Source: Xiphydria camelus
Taxonomy: Eukaryota; Arthropoda; Insecta; Hymenoptera; Xiphydriidae
Assembly: GCA_963678675.1 (NCBI GenBank)
Contig: OY783198.1
Location: forward strand, 8,820,012 to 8,884,011
Direction: 5' to 3'
DNA length: 64,000 nucleotides
Part shown: positions 34,702 to 46,170 of the stretch, in pieces
Layout of the letters: each line of letters begins with the position of its first letter
Numbering within the stretch: the first letter of the stretch is position 1
Translations under genes and position numbers: made by a program
Notes under the pieces: generated by a model
What the model saw: only the letters and a program-made list of their open reading frames with translations
Databases searched by the model: none
What the model was told of the DNA's origin: nothing

Positions 34702-36603
34702 TACGTTCGAAAAAGTGGCGAGATAAATCGAATTTGCACCTCTGCGCGCGCTGCACTCGCTGTAGCCGCGAGAATCGCGTGAATCGCGCACTGTAAACAC
34801 TACTATTTACAAAAGCGGGTGAACGCGTGAGAATCCGCGGCGCGGTATGTAAAGGAATTCCCCAGAATTGAAACGAAACAAATCGACGCGACGACGTCGA
34901 TTAAAGTGCGATCGCTCGTGAAATCGCGCTTCCTCTCCTCTCGACAACGTGCTACGAGACGTTTTATCGCGAAGCTATACCTACCTACGTTGACACCGCC
35001 GTGAATGCGACGCATTTATTCATGCAGGCATAACGTGCGTGTTAATTGAAATTTCGGAGAGGGTTACACGAATGTAATATTTTCCAAATTTAGTTATGTA
35101 ACAGTAACGTAACGGCCGTTACACTGCGAATACATAAATGAGAAAAAGATCGAAAGTATAATAACTTGCAGGTTACATGTTGCGCGCGCGCATGAAGGTA
35201 AAATATATTTGCCGTTATTGAAAATTTAATCCAGGCCGGCAAGTTTAACTGTAAAAAATTAATTCACATTCAGTTTGTTAAGTCGACGCACTGCAAAATT
35301 CGCAAGGCCCGTTCTCAAAAATGGGAAAACTCTGAACGGTCTTTTGTAATTCGCATAAATCGTTCAGCAGCGATACGCGTGGGGACTTTTCTATAAAAAT
35401 TGTAAGGTCCGCCACTGTCGTTTTTTGCTAACATTATTTTTCATCGCTAAGAAAATGCTAGCGACGCAACGTTACAACCTCGGTTAATCGTTAGTGGAAG
35501 CATTCCAGCCGCGTATAAAAAGTTTTCCAAACTCTGCCAACAAAATCGGCGGAGAAATGCCAACTGTGCAAAGGTGCCTCTCAACGAACGCAAGTGGGTA
35601 TTACATTCGAGTTTCCTCCGTCCCTTCCGCTCGATTCTTATCCGAGACACTGCGCGCACGCGCGCGCGCGCGCGAATTTCGCGGCAGCCGTTGCAGCACG
35701 CGCGCAGGTGAAGTCCGAGTTCGGCCGCGCGATAAGATTTCGAAGGAACGTAATATAAATCGAAGCCCCGTGAGCCGCGATATAGATAAATAGGCCGAGA
35801 TATACCTATATGTATACGTGCGCGCGTAGAGATAGCGAAATAACGTCGACAATTTACCCCCGCGCGCGAACCGTCGACGTAAATAGGTCGACGACGTTCG
35901 CGTGCCGTGGGCACGCGTCAAGTATGCGTAAGCGTGGAAAACGTGCGTCGTAGCTGGTACCTACCTAGCGCGGATAAGCGGTGAACCGGCGGTTAGGAGG
36001 TGGAGGGGATAAGGAGCGAGCGGGTGAGGAGGTCGCAGGGTGGGCCAAAGGGATCACGTGCGTAATTAACGTCTAGATATACGGCACCTATGTATATACG
36101 CATCAAACACGCGGTTTCGTATAGAATATACCTACACCTACGGGGATTACCTGGAACGTGAGTCAGCCGCGTGCGCGTCGGCGATACGCACTCGCGATAT
36201 AGGCGTCCATCTCGCGCTGCGCGGAGGCTCCGCTCCGCTCGCGCACGAACGACCTGCAGCAACGCTCGAGCGATGGATCGATATACCGGCTGAATCTAGG
36301 AGGATTATTCTTACGGGGCTTCTCCCCGCCTTGCCTCGGGCGCGCGACGCTCGTTTAATTCCCCGTAAACGGCGACGACTGTGGTTCCACGCGTACAGCT
36401 ATATGCACTGTGCTTGGCGTAAGGGCGAGTCGATCGGTTCTGTACTCTCGACGTTCGCGGGGATTCCCCCGAGACGATCGGTCTCTTTGCTCGGTTTAGA
36501 CGTAGCTTTGAAAGTAGGGTAAATGTCGTACGATGGGTTACGTGTAAGGGACAATGTGTGAGTTAACAGTGAAATACATGTCCTACGTAAAGAATAACAA
36601 TTA
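34702..36603. other. CpG-rich; no gene recognised
   Basis: Frames of up to 155 codons on the minus strand at 35447-35921 are Arg-rich and overlap each other in two frames. A CG run lies at 35659-35674. Confidence 0.5.
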
Positions 36604-36845
36604 TACAGGGTGTAACGGCCAAGAAGGCTAAAGCAGGAGGAGCTTAATTTTGTTCAGAGTTTACACGCTGACCACACACAGTGGGTATGACTTCCTACAG
36701 ATCCATCACTTTGACAAAGAGTGGAGAGCCGTGTGGGTTCCGAGGAACGAGGGTCGTAGAAAGTCATGTGATTGTGATCAGTGTATTAACTCTGAACAGA
36801 ATTAGGCTTTCTCTGTTTCGATCTTCTTCGCCATTACCCTCTGTA
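36604..36845. mobile_element. S foldback element (TA duplication intact)
   Basis: TACAGGGTGTAACGGCCAAG and its inverted partner TACAGAGGGTAATGGCGAAG lead arms of about 90 bp that share TTCTGTTCAGAGTT. TA flanks both ends. Confidence 0.83.
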
Positions 36846-37185
36846 TAGCAAAATACAGTCGACACTCGATAGTGGGCGCCGAAATGGCGGTGAGGGGAAT
36901 TAATAATTCCAGGAAATGGTGTACCCCCATTAACATAAGTACGCGCGAGTCACGCTGTTGCGTATGTGTCTGATGTCCGTGGTTACATCTGTTACAAACG
37001 CAGAATTGTATTGACTGCCGGATGCCTGCAATCGAGACACAGAGAATAAATTCTTACTTAATTTACTAGAACGTAAGAATTTATATAATAGAAAAATATA
37101 ATTTGGATAAAGCAAGCTAAGATATCTAAAGAAATAAGAAATTCCGTTTTCGGCATTTTGGAAAATAAATACCCAAGTGATGAAA
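36846..37185. other. No gene recognised
   Basis: AT-rich spacer. Confidence 0.5.
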
Positions 37186-38060
37186 TAGGCGCCTATATAC
37201 TTATTAGGTGGATAGATCTAGGAGGATAGATGTCCTGGGTGTTTGACAAGATGAAGAATTCATTTTAGGCGTAATTAAAACAATTTTCATAATGAATATT
37301 ACTAATATCTCACATATATTCTAAAACAGAACAATAAAGAACAATACAATTATCAACAAACAGATAAGCAGAAATAATTGAAAATTCACTGCAGAACTAT
37401 TATTGTCCTGTCTGTCGCTATTCCTTGAATCTATTGACTTCGCTATTCCTTTCGCTATTTGTTTCTTCTTCTTTCAACATTCATTACCGAATATGTGAAA
37501 AGGCCGTTTTCTATTTTCAACAGAAAGTAGACAATAATAAAAAAAATAAGTAATAATCGGTAGGTTTTACATTGGTAGGTATCGGTAGGTATTATCTTCC
37601 GTGATATTGCAAGAATATCGGTATAATAGATCGTTAATAAAATATGTAGAGGCATCTATCTTCCGTTGCCAGAAGAGCATCCATCCTCTATCGCCAATGG
37701 GGCTTCTATCCTCCAGCGAAAGATTAACGGTGGGATAGTTGCCTCACCAATAATTATGCCGACGAGAAAAATCTGATAGCAGTTATCGTTCTTCATCAGT
37801 TAACTTTGCCGATCCGCAAAAATTGTTACAGGTGTTATTTTAGCGGAGGCAGTTTCATCCGAAATTAACGAGCTGTGCTCTCCACTTGAAAAAGTTATAA
37901 ATAATTAATATAATGACGGATACATTTTTCATGTCTGTGTTCATAAATATGTAAATTAATCTTACAGAAATACTCCATTGCCTCAATCGTGCTGGCATAT
38001 TTTAAATAAAGTGGGTTGTGCATCTATCCTCCTGGGGCATCTATCCGACTTCAACCCTTT
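37186..38060. repeat. Cluster of GGATAGATG motifs, possible TIR element
   Basis: GGATAGATnTAGGAGGATAG at the left (37202) faces an inverted partner at 38018-38052. Variants of the same motif also occur at 37650-37725. The centre is AT-rich without a frame. It could be one decayed element with subterminal repeats. Confidence 0.5.
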
Positions 38061-39016
38061 GATGTTACTTAAAAATGTTAAAGAGAGTATCGAGAATTCG
38101 AGTGGAATGTACGGGGAGAACTTAAGCTTGGGATTGGGGGAGTAGTGAAATATAAACGCGCTCTCGTTTCACCATAAGGATAAAACAGCGAAAAACGAAC
38201 GAAAAAGTGTCTTTTTCAACGTCGTCATACTTAACGGCAGTTAATATACTCGTATTATAGTGGTCAAATTGAAAATGCCGCGGTCGTATACCCATTCGCT
38301 CGCTTCTTATTTCCACCCCTTCCACGCAATTGGCGCGGGGTGCATTTTGCATTTTTCAGTGGTAATTGCACGTACGGTACGGGGAACTCCACCTTGTCAT
38401 TAAGTGCACGTGAGCACGTAAATGCACGCGTGTGGATGGGCCTCGACTCCGCTACGTACCGAGCCAGGGGAGGCGATCGTTTCGGATTAAAATTAAAAAA
38501 AAAAAAGAATCCGGGAAATATTTCGTAGCTGCTTTGGCGTAACTGTGCGGACATGTGCTGTTTCATTGAAAAATCGGGTTACCGTCGTTACTTCTCAAAC
38601 GAATTTTTGTAGTAATAGTGAGAAAGATCGCTAGTAAAAAATAAAGTTTTAAAATGTAAAATAGAAAAACATTTACAGAGAAAAACATATCTGATACAGC
38701 ACCAAACTTTCAGATACATTGCAGAAACATTCCTGCAATATGGCAAAGTTGCAGATAAATTATAGAAATATATCTGCAACAATGTATGCTGCACACATAT
38801 AGAATCTTCATCTTTTCCAGTGATGAAGTTATAATAAAAGAGTATTTTACGTGGCTGATCATTCCCATCATTATAAACTCACCCTTATGACGCTATTCTG
38901 CACGAAGCTATAAGCTGTGCTATAGATGCTATATTCTGTAGTTACACAGTTTTCTTACGTGACTTTATGGAATGTAACCTTTTAATAAGTTTATAGTTGT
39001 GTACAGCGTAATGTCA
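38061..39016. other. No gene recognised
   Basis: AT-rich; a 100-codon minus frame at 38264-38566 has no domain. Confidence 0.5.
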
Positions 39017-39261
39017 TTAATCTTGTTATCGCCTAAGTCGTTCACACGTAACAATAATTAAAAAGGATATCATTATGATTTTATTATATTGCACCTATTA
39101 AAGGTCACGCGAAAGAACCTCAGAATTATAAAATGAAATGAAAAAAAAAGAATGTTTAGCCACGTAGAGTACTCTACGTTCTATTATAAACTCACCGCTA
39201 ATCTTATCAACACTTAAGTCGTTCACATATAAAACAATAATTAAAAAAGGATATCATTACT
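39017..39261. repeat. Local direct duplication, period about 181 bp
   Basis: 39017-39080 and 39197-39261 both read TAAGTCGTTCACA then ACAATAATTAAAAA then GGATATCATTA. Confidence 0.7.
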
Positions 39262-40883
39262 ATTTATTACAGACCTCCGAAAGATAAAACCATATTTTTT
39301 CAGTAATGACCGCCCTATTTTAATTTCTACACTGAACGAATGAAAAACGAGTTCCTGAAAAACGCTGCCTTTACGGCAAAAGATACATATATATAACACA
39401 CACAATGATGTATGTAGACCACAAATAGATCTACATACAATAAAGTCCGCGATAACATACATCTAGCATCCACGGGAACGAAGTCGCGGCACGGTTGCCA
39501 ATGAAAAATAAAAATTTAAACGAAGAATAATCCCGACCTCTCCCCGCATTTCTTCCGTGCATCTCCGGAAACGCTTTCACGGCACAAGTTCGCACCGTCT
39601 CGCTCGGACGCGCGCTTTTATCTCTGTTTCCACACGATAATCGTGTTGATTTTTGCCACCCCGTAGAGAGCATATATCACGCCGGGGGGTGCGCGCACAC
39701 GAACACCGACCACCGTCCCTGGGTAAATCTATATATGTACACGCGAGGTAGGTGCGCTCGAATATATGTACCTATATAGACAGATAGCCGCGCGCGCCGT
39801 GTACCGTAGCTATCGTTTTCTCCGACTGACGAACGTCGTCGGGGCACGCTGAGAACTGACGCGACTTCCGAGCGACGAAGGGGGATCTCGATTTTTCATT
39901 CTCGAATACGAACGGAAGCGCGGACGCTTCCGCATAAGTAAATCGCGCGTATATACGAACGCGTAGCACCGGGGAATCGGTACACCTTCCCGGGACGCGT
40001 AGCGAGCGCGCTCCGCTCAGGCGCGCGGCGCACGGGCCGCAGGCTCGGCTTGAATAATGTAAAACCGGCTTTAGAATTTCGTCCTGCGCCTCGACAAATA
40101 GACTACGCGCGTGAGAGTGAGGCTGAGAGAGATGGAGCGAAACGAGGGAGAGAGAGAAGGTGCGCGCGAGCGAGGCACCTACACCTAAGTTCGCGGATGG
40201 GTCGATCGAATGCGTACACGCGCATTTCTGGGTACGCGTGGGGCTGTGCGTGCAGGAGAGAACGAAGGACGAGGTGGGAGCGAGAAGAGGAGGAGGAGGT
40301 GGCGGCGCGGCACGTCGGTGTTGGTGCTATGGCGTACGGGGAGGCTGTGACTCATCCTGTGGGAGAGAGTCCTGTTCCCGCGGCAGGAAGCAGCGAGTGG
40401 GGGCGGGGATCGATATATCGACTCGAGAAACGCTCCTGCCGCTGGCAGAAACTGCGTAGCCCGCTCGCTCGTTCTCCTCGATGCTTCTCGCTCCCTCTCC
40501 CACCCGCTTCCCACGCCGTACTCGCTCTCCCTCCCGCTCGTTGCCTTTCCCGTTCGTGCCTCCGATGCTTGCAATGCGGAAACTTCGTCGAAATATTCCT
40601 CCGGTTCCTCCGGCAGCCTAGATTTTCCCGTGCGGAGGTCCTCCCTCTCCCTCCCTCCCTCCCGCCCTTCACGGCTCCTATCTCCGCGGTACCCGGTTTT
40701 CTTTATTCATTAGAGGCGCGAGCGCGCGGGGGATTTGAAAGGGGGGAGGATGAAAACGAAAAAAGGCTACGGTGGGTACCTACTTGCTGATCGCGGTGTT
40801 ACGCGAGTCCGGGTTATGGTAATACATGTACTGAGAAAAATGGATCGTTATGGGTAGTATAATTCGGTCTCCTCGCTAATTTT
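39262..40883. other. CpG-rich block with a 246-codon chance frame
   Basis: From about 39700 to 40800 the DNA is strongly GC- and CpG-rich. The plus frame 40050-40790 is long, but overlapping frames exist in the other plus frame and on the minus strand, and the translation is Arg/Ser/Pro/Glu-rich without motifs. It is more likely a CpG-island-like segment than a gene. Confidence 0.5.
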
Positions 40884-41212
40884 TTTTTACTGCAAGTTCG
40901 AAAAATGTGAGTAAAATTATTGACCACGTATTTTTTCATTTTTGGCCTCACTTAAGCTGGAAAACTCACAAGGCTGGATATTTTGAAATGCAGCTACGTC
41001 ATCTTCTTGTAAGACTATCTTTCTCGCACTCGTTGCTTGCCTCTCTAGCTTCTCAATGATGTCACTATCTCGTAGAGAGAAACGAACTTGTAACTCAGCG
41101 AATAATTGTCAATATTTCTTCGGACATTTTCTTTTTCGTGTAATATTGAATACATATGCGAATTACAAATTGAGCTTAAAAATATGAATATTTTTTCGTG
41201 CAAATACCGAAT
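40884..41212 (-). repeat. M dispersed repeat, copy 2 (inverted)
   Basis: It is the reverse complement of the 23842 and 58531 copies, including AAATGCAGCTACGTCAT and CTCGCACTCGTTGCT. The CRE-like core is changed to TGATGTCA here. It extends into TACTGCAAGTTCGAAAAAT, also shared with copy 3. Confidence 0.85.
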
Positions 41213-41469
41213 TCTACTACCTGTAAAGATTTTGTAGGGTAACTATTGTGGTTATTATTTGCATTTCAATTGGTAGCATACCCTTACTGAGAAACAAATG
41301 TAGTTGTTCCAATCAAATTGCTTGGGTTGAAGGTTAAATTTTGTCAAATTAATCATTGTGTGTTTGGTCGGACTGTATGTAGTTGGAATAACTGAATTTT
41401 TTTCGTTTTGTTCAACAAAATTAGTTTTATTGACACATGTAAATCAATTCAACTTCACTGCTTTGTTAA

Positions 41470-42258
41470 CCCGTAACTGGTGAGGTGAATTTTTTGTAAC
41501 GTAATTGGTGACGTTGGGTTATAGATACCCAATTTTTTTTTGACCCTGCTGCGCAACTAGTTAGGAAAAAATAAAATATTTCAATAGAAATCAAGAAAGT
41601 AACTTTTATTCATTGTGGCTCAGAAATTTTTACTACAAAAAATTCGTAGAATCCAACAAAAAAATCGATCTTACACTCCTATGCGGAAAATGAAAAAAAT
41701 ATGTATTAACCTATGTAATCAAACATTTTTGTACATTTTTATGAACTTAAAAAAAAACACTGTTACACATTTATTCTAAAAATATTAATTAACCTAAATA
41801 AAATGTTTTGGTAATATAGAATGTAACATATAATTAAAATGCAAGCTTTCATTCGATACATTCGCGGCACATGGGAACTATGCAGCTTCCGCAAATCGGC
41901 ACTTTGCACGTATTGCAGATTTTCTTAGTCTTTCTGTCAGAGCCGGGTGGGCACTTCCTGCATCTTACTTGTTTATCCAACTCCTGTCTGACTTCTTGTG
42001 GAAGTGGTTTTTGCGTTTTTGCGTTTTGGTTAATTGTTACGTAACTGGTGAGGTCGGGTTAAAAATACCCCGAGTTTCCGAAATTCGCGAATAAAATCAG
42101 ACGCAGCTCTGTTAGCGGGTGTACTCTCGCCGAGCCGACAGGCGGTGAACTGACTTGAAGGTACTTGAGTAAGCAGCGTCTTCGAGGACAATGTTTGTTG
42201 CCAGTGGCGTACTACAATTTCGTCTGGGTATTTAATACCCAACCTCACCAGTTACGGG
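41470..42258 (-). mobile_element. piggyBac-family element, internally deleted
   Basis: TTAA lies directly outside both ends (41466-41469 and 42259-42262). The termini CCCGTAACTGGTGAGGT and ACCTCACCAGTTACGGG are perfect inverted repeats. A third, internal copy of the terminal sequence lies at 42036-42056. The only coding remnant is the 3' end of the transposase on the minus strand. TTAA and a CCC start are diagnostic of piggyBac. Confidence 0.93.
41849..42058 (-). pseudogene. piggyBac transposase C-terminal fragment (Cys-rich domain)
   Basis: An open minus frame ends at the TGA at 41849-41851. Its last roughly 40 residues form a cross-brace zinc-binding tail: VRCRKCPPGSDRKTKKIC, then CxxC, PICGSC and MCREC. 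This is the C-terminal Cys-rich domain that binds the transposon end in piggyBac transposases. The frame closes upstream at a TAA (42061-42059), and the catalytic DDD core is absent because of the internal deletion. The copy cannot encode an active transposase. Confidence 0.9.
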
Positions 42259-42333
42259 TTAAATCAATCCGAGTGTGTTTGGTTCAACAAAAGTTTTTGT
42301 CAGACGAACGGTGGAGAAGTATGGTGTTAACTA

Positions 42334-42698
42334 CACTGAGAAGAAAAATCGTTTGATTCAACTAAATTTTGAGATTACGGGCAGCCAACTAAATAAATAG
42401 TTACTTGAACAAATATTTAGTTGAAGCAGCTAAGTATCGAGTTACCTCAAATATATGTTTCAGTAGAATCTGGTATTCTTAAATATTTAGGAATAACAGA
42501 TTCAAATGTTACAATACCCTGATGTAGCGATTTGTTCTGCTAAAATTAATGTATCGCAAAGTACTAAGAATAATTGCATCGTTACGTTTAGAAACGAGAA
42601 CGTCTGAAGTAACTTGTTTTACAGTAGAAGGATACAGATCCTTGTGTTAGCGATCCAAAATGTAAAAACAATTTCATTGATGTCCATTTTTCTCAGTT
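42334..42698. mobile_element. D part of P/D composite, copy 2
   Basis: CACTGAGAAGAAAAATCG to CATTTTTCTCAGTT, with GATTCAACTAAATTTTGAGA and CAAATATTTAGTTG shared with 32002-32180. This copy keeps a right terminus. Confidence 0.8.
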
Positions 42699-44180
42699 TA
42701 GGCTTAGGTAAGAGAAACAAAGTTTATTTATTTACGGACTTAAACAAGGGAAAATAGAGTGAAGCGAGATTCTCTTTGGGCGACTTCTGGCCACTGTCCT
42801 TCGTAATAGAGAAATCAGGCGTCAACCGGAGTACCCAGTCTTCCCTCATTTTTCTCCTACATTGAGAAAAAGAAACGTTTCTGATCGCTTAAGTGCTTCA
42901 ATTCCTTGCTGCCACCCCAATCAAACAGCACCCAAACTCCGTCAGCCATCGAGAACTCGACTGTGCAACGCAATCTGCATGTAAGCAACGTGTACGCGTG
43001 AAACACCGCCGTCCTCCTCGCTATCGCGCCGCCGTCACTCACGCGTCGAGCAGGAGCGGCCTGCGTGTACGCGCGCCGCACGTGAGACTTTATCAATGGA
43101 GGTGTTTACTATCTTTAAATTACGCACGGTTTCGATATCAATGGTAGCGCGCCGATGGTAACTGACCCGGACCGCCGCCGTGTGTATATATGTGCGCGCG
43201 AGCGGTTGCACAGTCGTTCTTTCCATACTTGCACTCTCTTTGCCGGCGATAAGGACGCCCAACACGAGCGCGCAAACATACATAAACTGTACTTCGACGC
43301 GCCGGCGGCGGCTATCGCTCGCTCGTTCTTCGTCTGGCTCTCGATTTCCCAACTTCGTGTTACGACGGAGTGAAAGGGGGGGGGGGGGGGGAAGGGACGC
43401 GCGGAGGAGAAAAAAAGGAGTGAAATCCCGGCGAGAGACGAGAGAGCCGACTGCGCGCGTCGTTTCTCCGCGAGCCACCCTGTCCGTTGTAGATAGATGC
43501 TATCGGGTAGACCCGCGCGCGCGCGCGCGGGGAGCCTAACGATCCTCCCCCCTCAGCGGAATAACGAACGTAATCCCGACGAGAGTCGACAAAATCGAAC
43601 GCCGAATCGAATTTCGACGAGGACCACGGCGCTCTCACGTTTCGGTGCGACCTAATCCGCGCGTATAGTCGCATGCGTAGCGGGACGGTGCCCCGAAAAT
43701 CTCGAACGAAATCTCGCGCGCTCACCGTGCCACGGCTATACATATGTTAATGCCCCATCTGGCGAGCTCGCGCGCGCACGCCACTGTGTATAAGCAGCCT
43801 CGGTAATGCCGATAGATCGACCTTCGCGGACCTTTCAATCTCGACCCTGAAGGGGTTAACTGATCCTGAAATACATCCGTTGCGTCGGGGAGCTCGTGCC
43901 GGCTCGTGTGTCTCGTCGCGTCTTTCCGCGGTGTGCAGGCCGCTTCGAATCGCGCCGGTGCATCGGGCGATGTAACGGGTCGGCGATTTTTTTCGGGGAA
44001 CCGATATTTATTCGTAGAGAGTCCGCGGTGTGGGAGAGTTTAAGAGGGAGTTTTCGTTCGTTGAGGCGGAGAGATACTTATTGAAGTCGAAGTACGTGGG
44101 GTTTTCAATTTTCTTGCGGGTTTGAGTGGAAATTTGGGCGCCATTAATAATTTGTAAATAGATTGTATGGTTATAAAATA
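42699..44180. other. CpG-rich; no gene recognised
   Basis: Contains a 16-G run (43376-43391) and a CG run (43514-43529). Overlapping frames at 43035-43743 on both strands are composition-driven. Confidence 0.5.
43376..43391. repeat. G16 homopolymer
   Basis: An uninterrupted run of 16 G, which is quadruplex-prone and a sequencing risk. Confidence 0.9.
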
Positions 44181-44799
44181 CACTGAGAAGAATAATTGGG
44201 TTAAAGTGACAAAACGCATCTAGATTGAGGAAAATAATTAGGTTAAAATAACAAAACGCATCTAATTAAACGTGTTTAGTTATTATAACCAAAAAGAGTC
44301 AATCCAAACAGATGGAGAGGATCCATATTTTAACGAAACAGTTCGATCATCGTCTCTAAGATTTTGATTAAATCGATAAAATTTTTCTTTCGCTGTAATT
44401 AAACGAGTTTAGTCATTCTAATAAAAATACTGGTCAGTCGATTCAAATATTCCGTTATTTTTACCAAATGTTTAGTTATCCTAACTAAAAAGTGGTCAGT
44501 CAAACCAAACAGATGGAGGACCCATATTTCACCAAACAGTTTGCTCATTGTCTCGAAGATTTTGGTTAAAAATTGACCAGTTTTTGTTTTTCAGTGTAGT
44601 TAAACATGTTTAGCTATTCTAATAAAAGTACTGGTTAGTTGAACCAAATATTTAATTATTCTAACCAAATGCTTGGTTATTCTAACCAGAAAGTGGTCGG
44701 TTTAACCAAACACACAAGGTGAAGATCCATATTTTACCAAAGCGTTTGGTCATCGTCTCTAAGATTTTGGTTAAGTTGATCAAATTATTTTTCTCAGTA
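44181..44799. mobile_element. A-family tandem trimer
   Basis: Three A units of about 200 bp run head to tail with boundaries at about 44395 and 44596 (CGCTG-TA and CAGTG-TA). Only the first has the full left end CACTGAGAAGAATAA; units 2 and 3 begin at AGTTAAACnnGTTTAG. TA precedes the first unit and the last ends CTCAGTA. Confidence 0.85.
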
Positions 44800-45429
44800 T
44801 ACTCATAACCTTACTGGCAATGGCCGCGAAAGTCTAAAAGTTTAGACAGATAACATGAATCAATAAAATTGATTTTGGAATGAAGTCAGATGCGAAATTG
44901 TCCACGAAACAAGAATTAGAGGCTTCTCGGCTTCGTCGACTAAAAATAACTCGAGGCGATTTCGGTATCTCGAGTACGTTCCTTCCGAGAAAACTATGCG
45001 AGGCAGAAATTTGCGCCCACGCGATCGTTCTCGGATCGCGAGTCTTTTAGACGTGCCGCCTGCGGAATGAAATCAGCCGAACGAATCCGAAGAAAGTTGA
45101 TTGATACCCAGAAGATATATACGCTTTATCCCGCCAACGGAATGCCGACATCCTAAAAATATAACTCCGCGTACCGCGACTTTTCCTTTTCGAAACTTAC
45201 AAGGGTGTTGCACCCTCGAAATGAATATTTACCGAAGTTGTCTCTCTTCTTTGCGTTCGTATTTTTAGCCCGATCCTTCTCACCGTCGCCCTCTACCACC
45301 CATCCACCCTTACACGAATGTACACACCTTTATATCTATCTTTTTCTTCCTCCCTCCCTCGCCCTCTCCCTTTGCCACTCCTCTCCAAATCGTTACGAAT
45401 AATACGGAAGAACCTCAATCTTCCTATAA
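44800..45429. other. No gene recognised
   Basis: Mixed sequence; a 65-codon frame at 45205-45402 has no domain. Confidence 0.5.
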
Positions 45430-45606
45430 TATTTATATATATATGTAATTATGAAAATTAATGCGCTTCTATGTAAAATTTGTATTAAACATTTGTTGAG
45501 CTTTATACATCATTAAATTAAATTGAATATAAATTTTCTAACGGAGTATATTAATTCTCATGATCACGTATTAAATAAAAGCTTTATATACGTTTAATAT
45601 AATTTT
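45430..45606. repeat. E foldback repeat, copy 4
   Basis: Shares GTAATTATGAAAATTAATG, GAGTATATTAATTCTCATGA and AAAAGCTTTATATACG with the 18-20 kb copies. Confidence 0.7.
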
Positions 45607-45789
45607 TTTACAGTATACCCACATACTCGTACAAACGAGACATCCACTTCGGAAGCACGATCATATTTCTCACAGAGATACCAATCGCTAATCGAGACCC
45701 GCAGAGCTGTTACGCGTTTACTCGTAAAACTAGGAGAAGATTGAACCGAGAAAATCGAGAGCAGTATACACGCGAGAGTAGAATATATG

Positions 45790-46170
45790 CACCGAGAAAA
45801 AAATATACTCAAGTCACAATTAAACGTGTTTTTCAATAGTCCTAAAACTACATTTATTTGATTAGGATGAATATAGATTGGACGTATATATGTAAATATG
45901 ATTGATTCAATTGAAAACCATATTATGATATAGAAAAATGCTAAGTGCCAAAAACTTAAAATTTCAGTATTTACGTTTTTTTTTAATAAGCTATTTTGAC
46001 GTTTTCGTAAATAACTCTTTTTCTTACTTTTAGCGCTTAGCACTTTTCAACATTACAGTCTCCAATTGGATATTTGGATGAAATCGGTATTCATTTGAGT
46101 CGAATAAATGTGCTCTTAGGGCTATCTAAAAATACGTTTATTTCGATGAAGCGAATTTTTTTTTAATGTG
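45790..46170. mobile_element. C-family TIR element, copy 4, interrupted
   Basis: CACCGAGAAAAAAATATAC at the left, GAATAAATGTGCTCTTAGGG and TTATTTCGATGAAGCG at the right. A small element is inserted at 45933-46048. Confidence 0.8.
45933..46048. mobile_element. Small TIR insertion inside C copy 4
   Basis: GAAAAATGCTAAGTGC faces GCGCTTAGCACTTTTC. It is AT-rich, 116 bp, and absent from the other C copies. Confidence 0.7.

Larger units (their letters stand above)
41285..42333. mobile_element. P part of P/D composite, copy 2, split by piggyBac
   Basis: TACTGAGAAACAAATG, CAAATTGCTTGGGTTGAAGG and TCAGACGAACGGT match 31825-32001. It is split at a TTAA by the element at 41470-42258 and continues directly into the D part at 42334. 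Confidence 0.8.

Noticed and set aside
37650..37725. The GGATAGATG motif cluster considered as a CRISPR-like or satellite array
   Set aside because: Units are irregular in spacing and sequence, and the DNA is eukaryotic. A decayed element or motif cluster is simpler.
42030..42248. A 72-codon minus frame inside the piggyBac element, considered as transposase N-terminus
   Set aside because: It runs into terminal-repeat sequence and shows no recognisable transposase motif; only the Cys-rich tail is supportable.
45594..46043. A 149-codon minus-strand frame
   Set aside because: It runs through an E repeat, unique DNA, the C element and its small insertion, so it cannot be a single gene.
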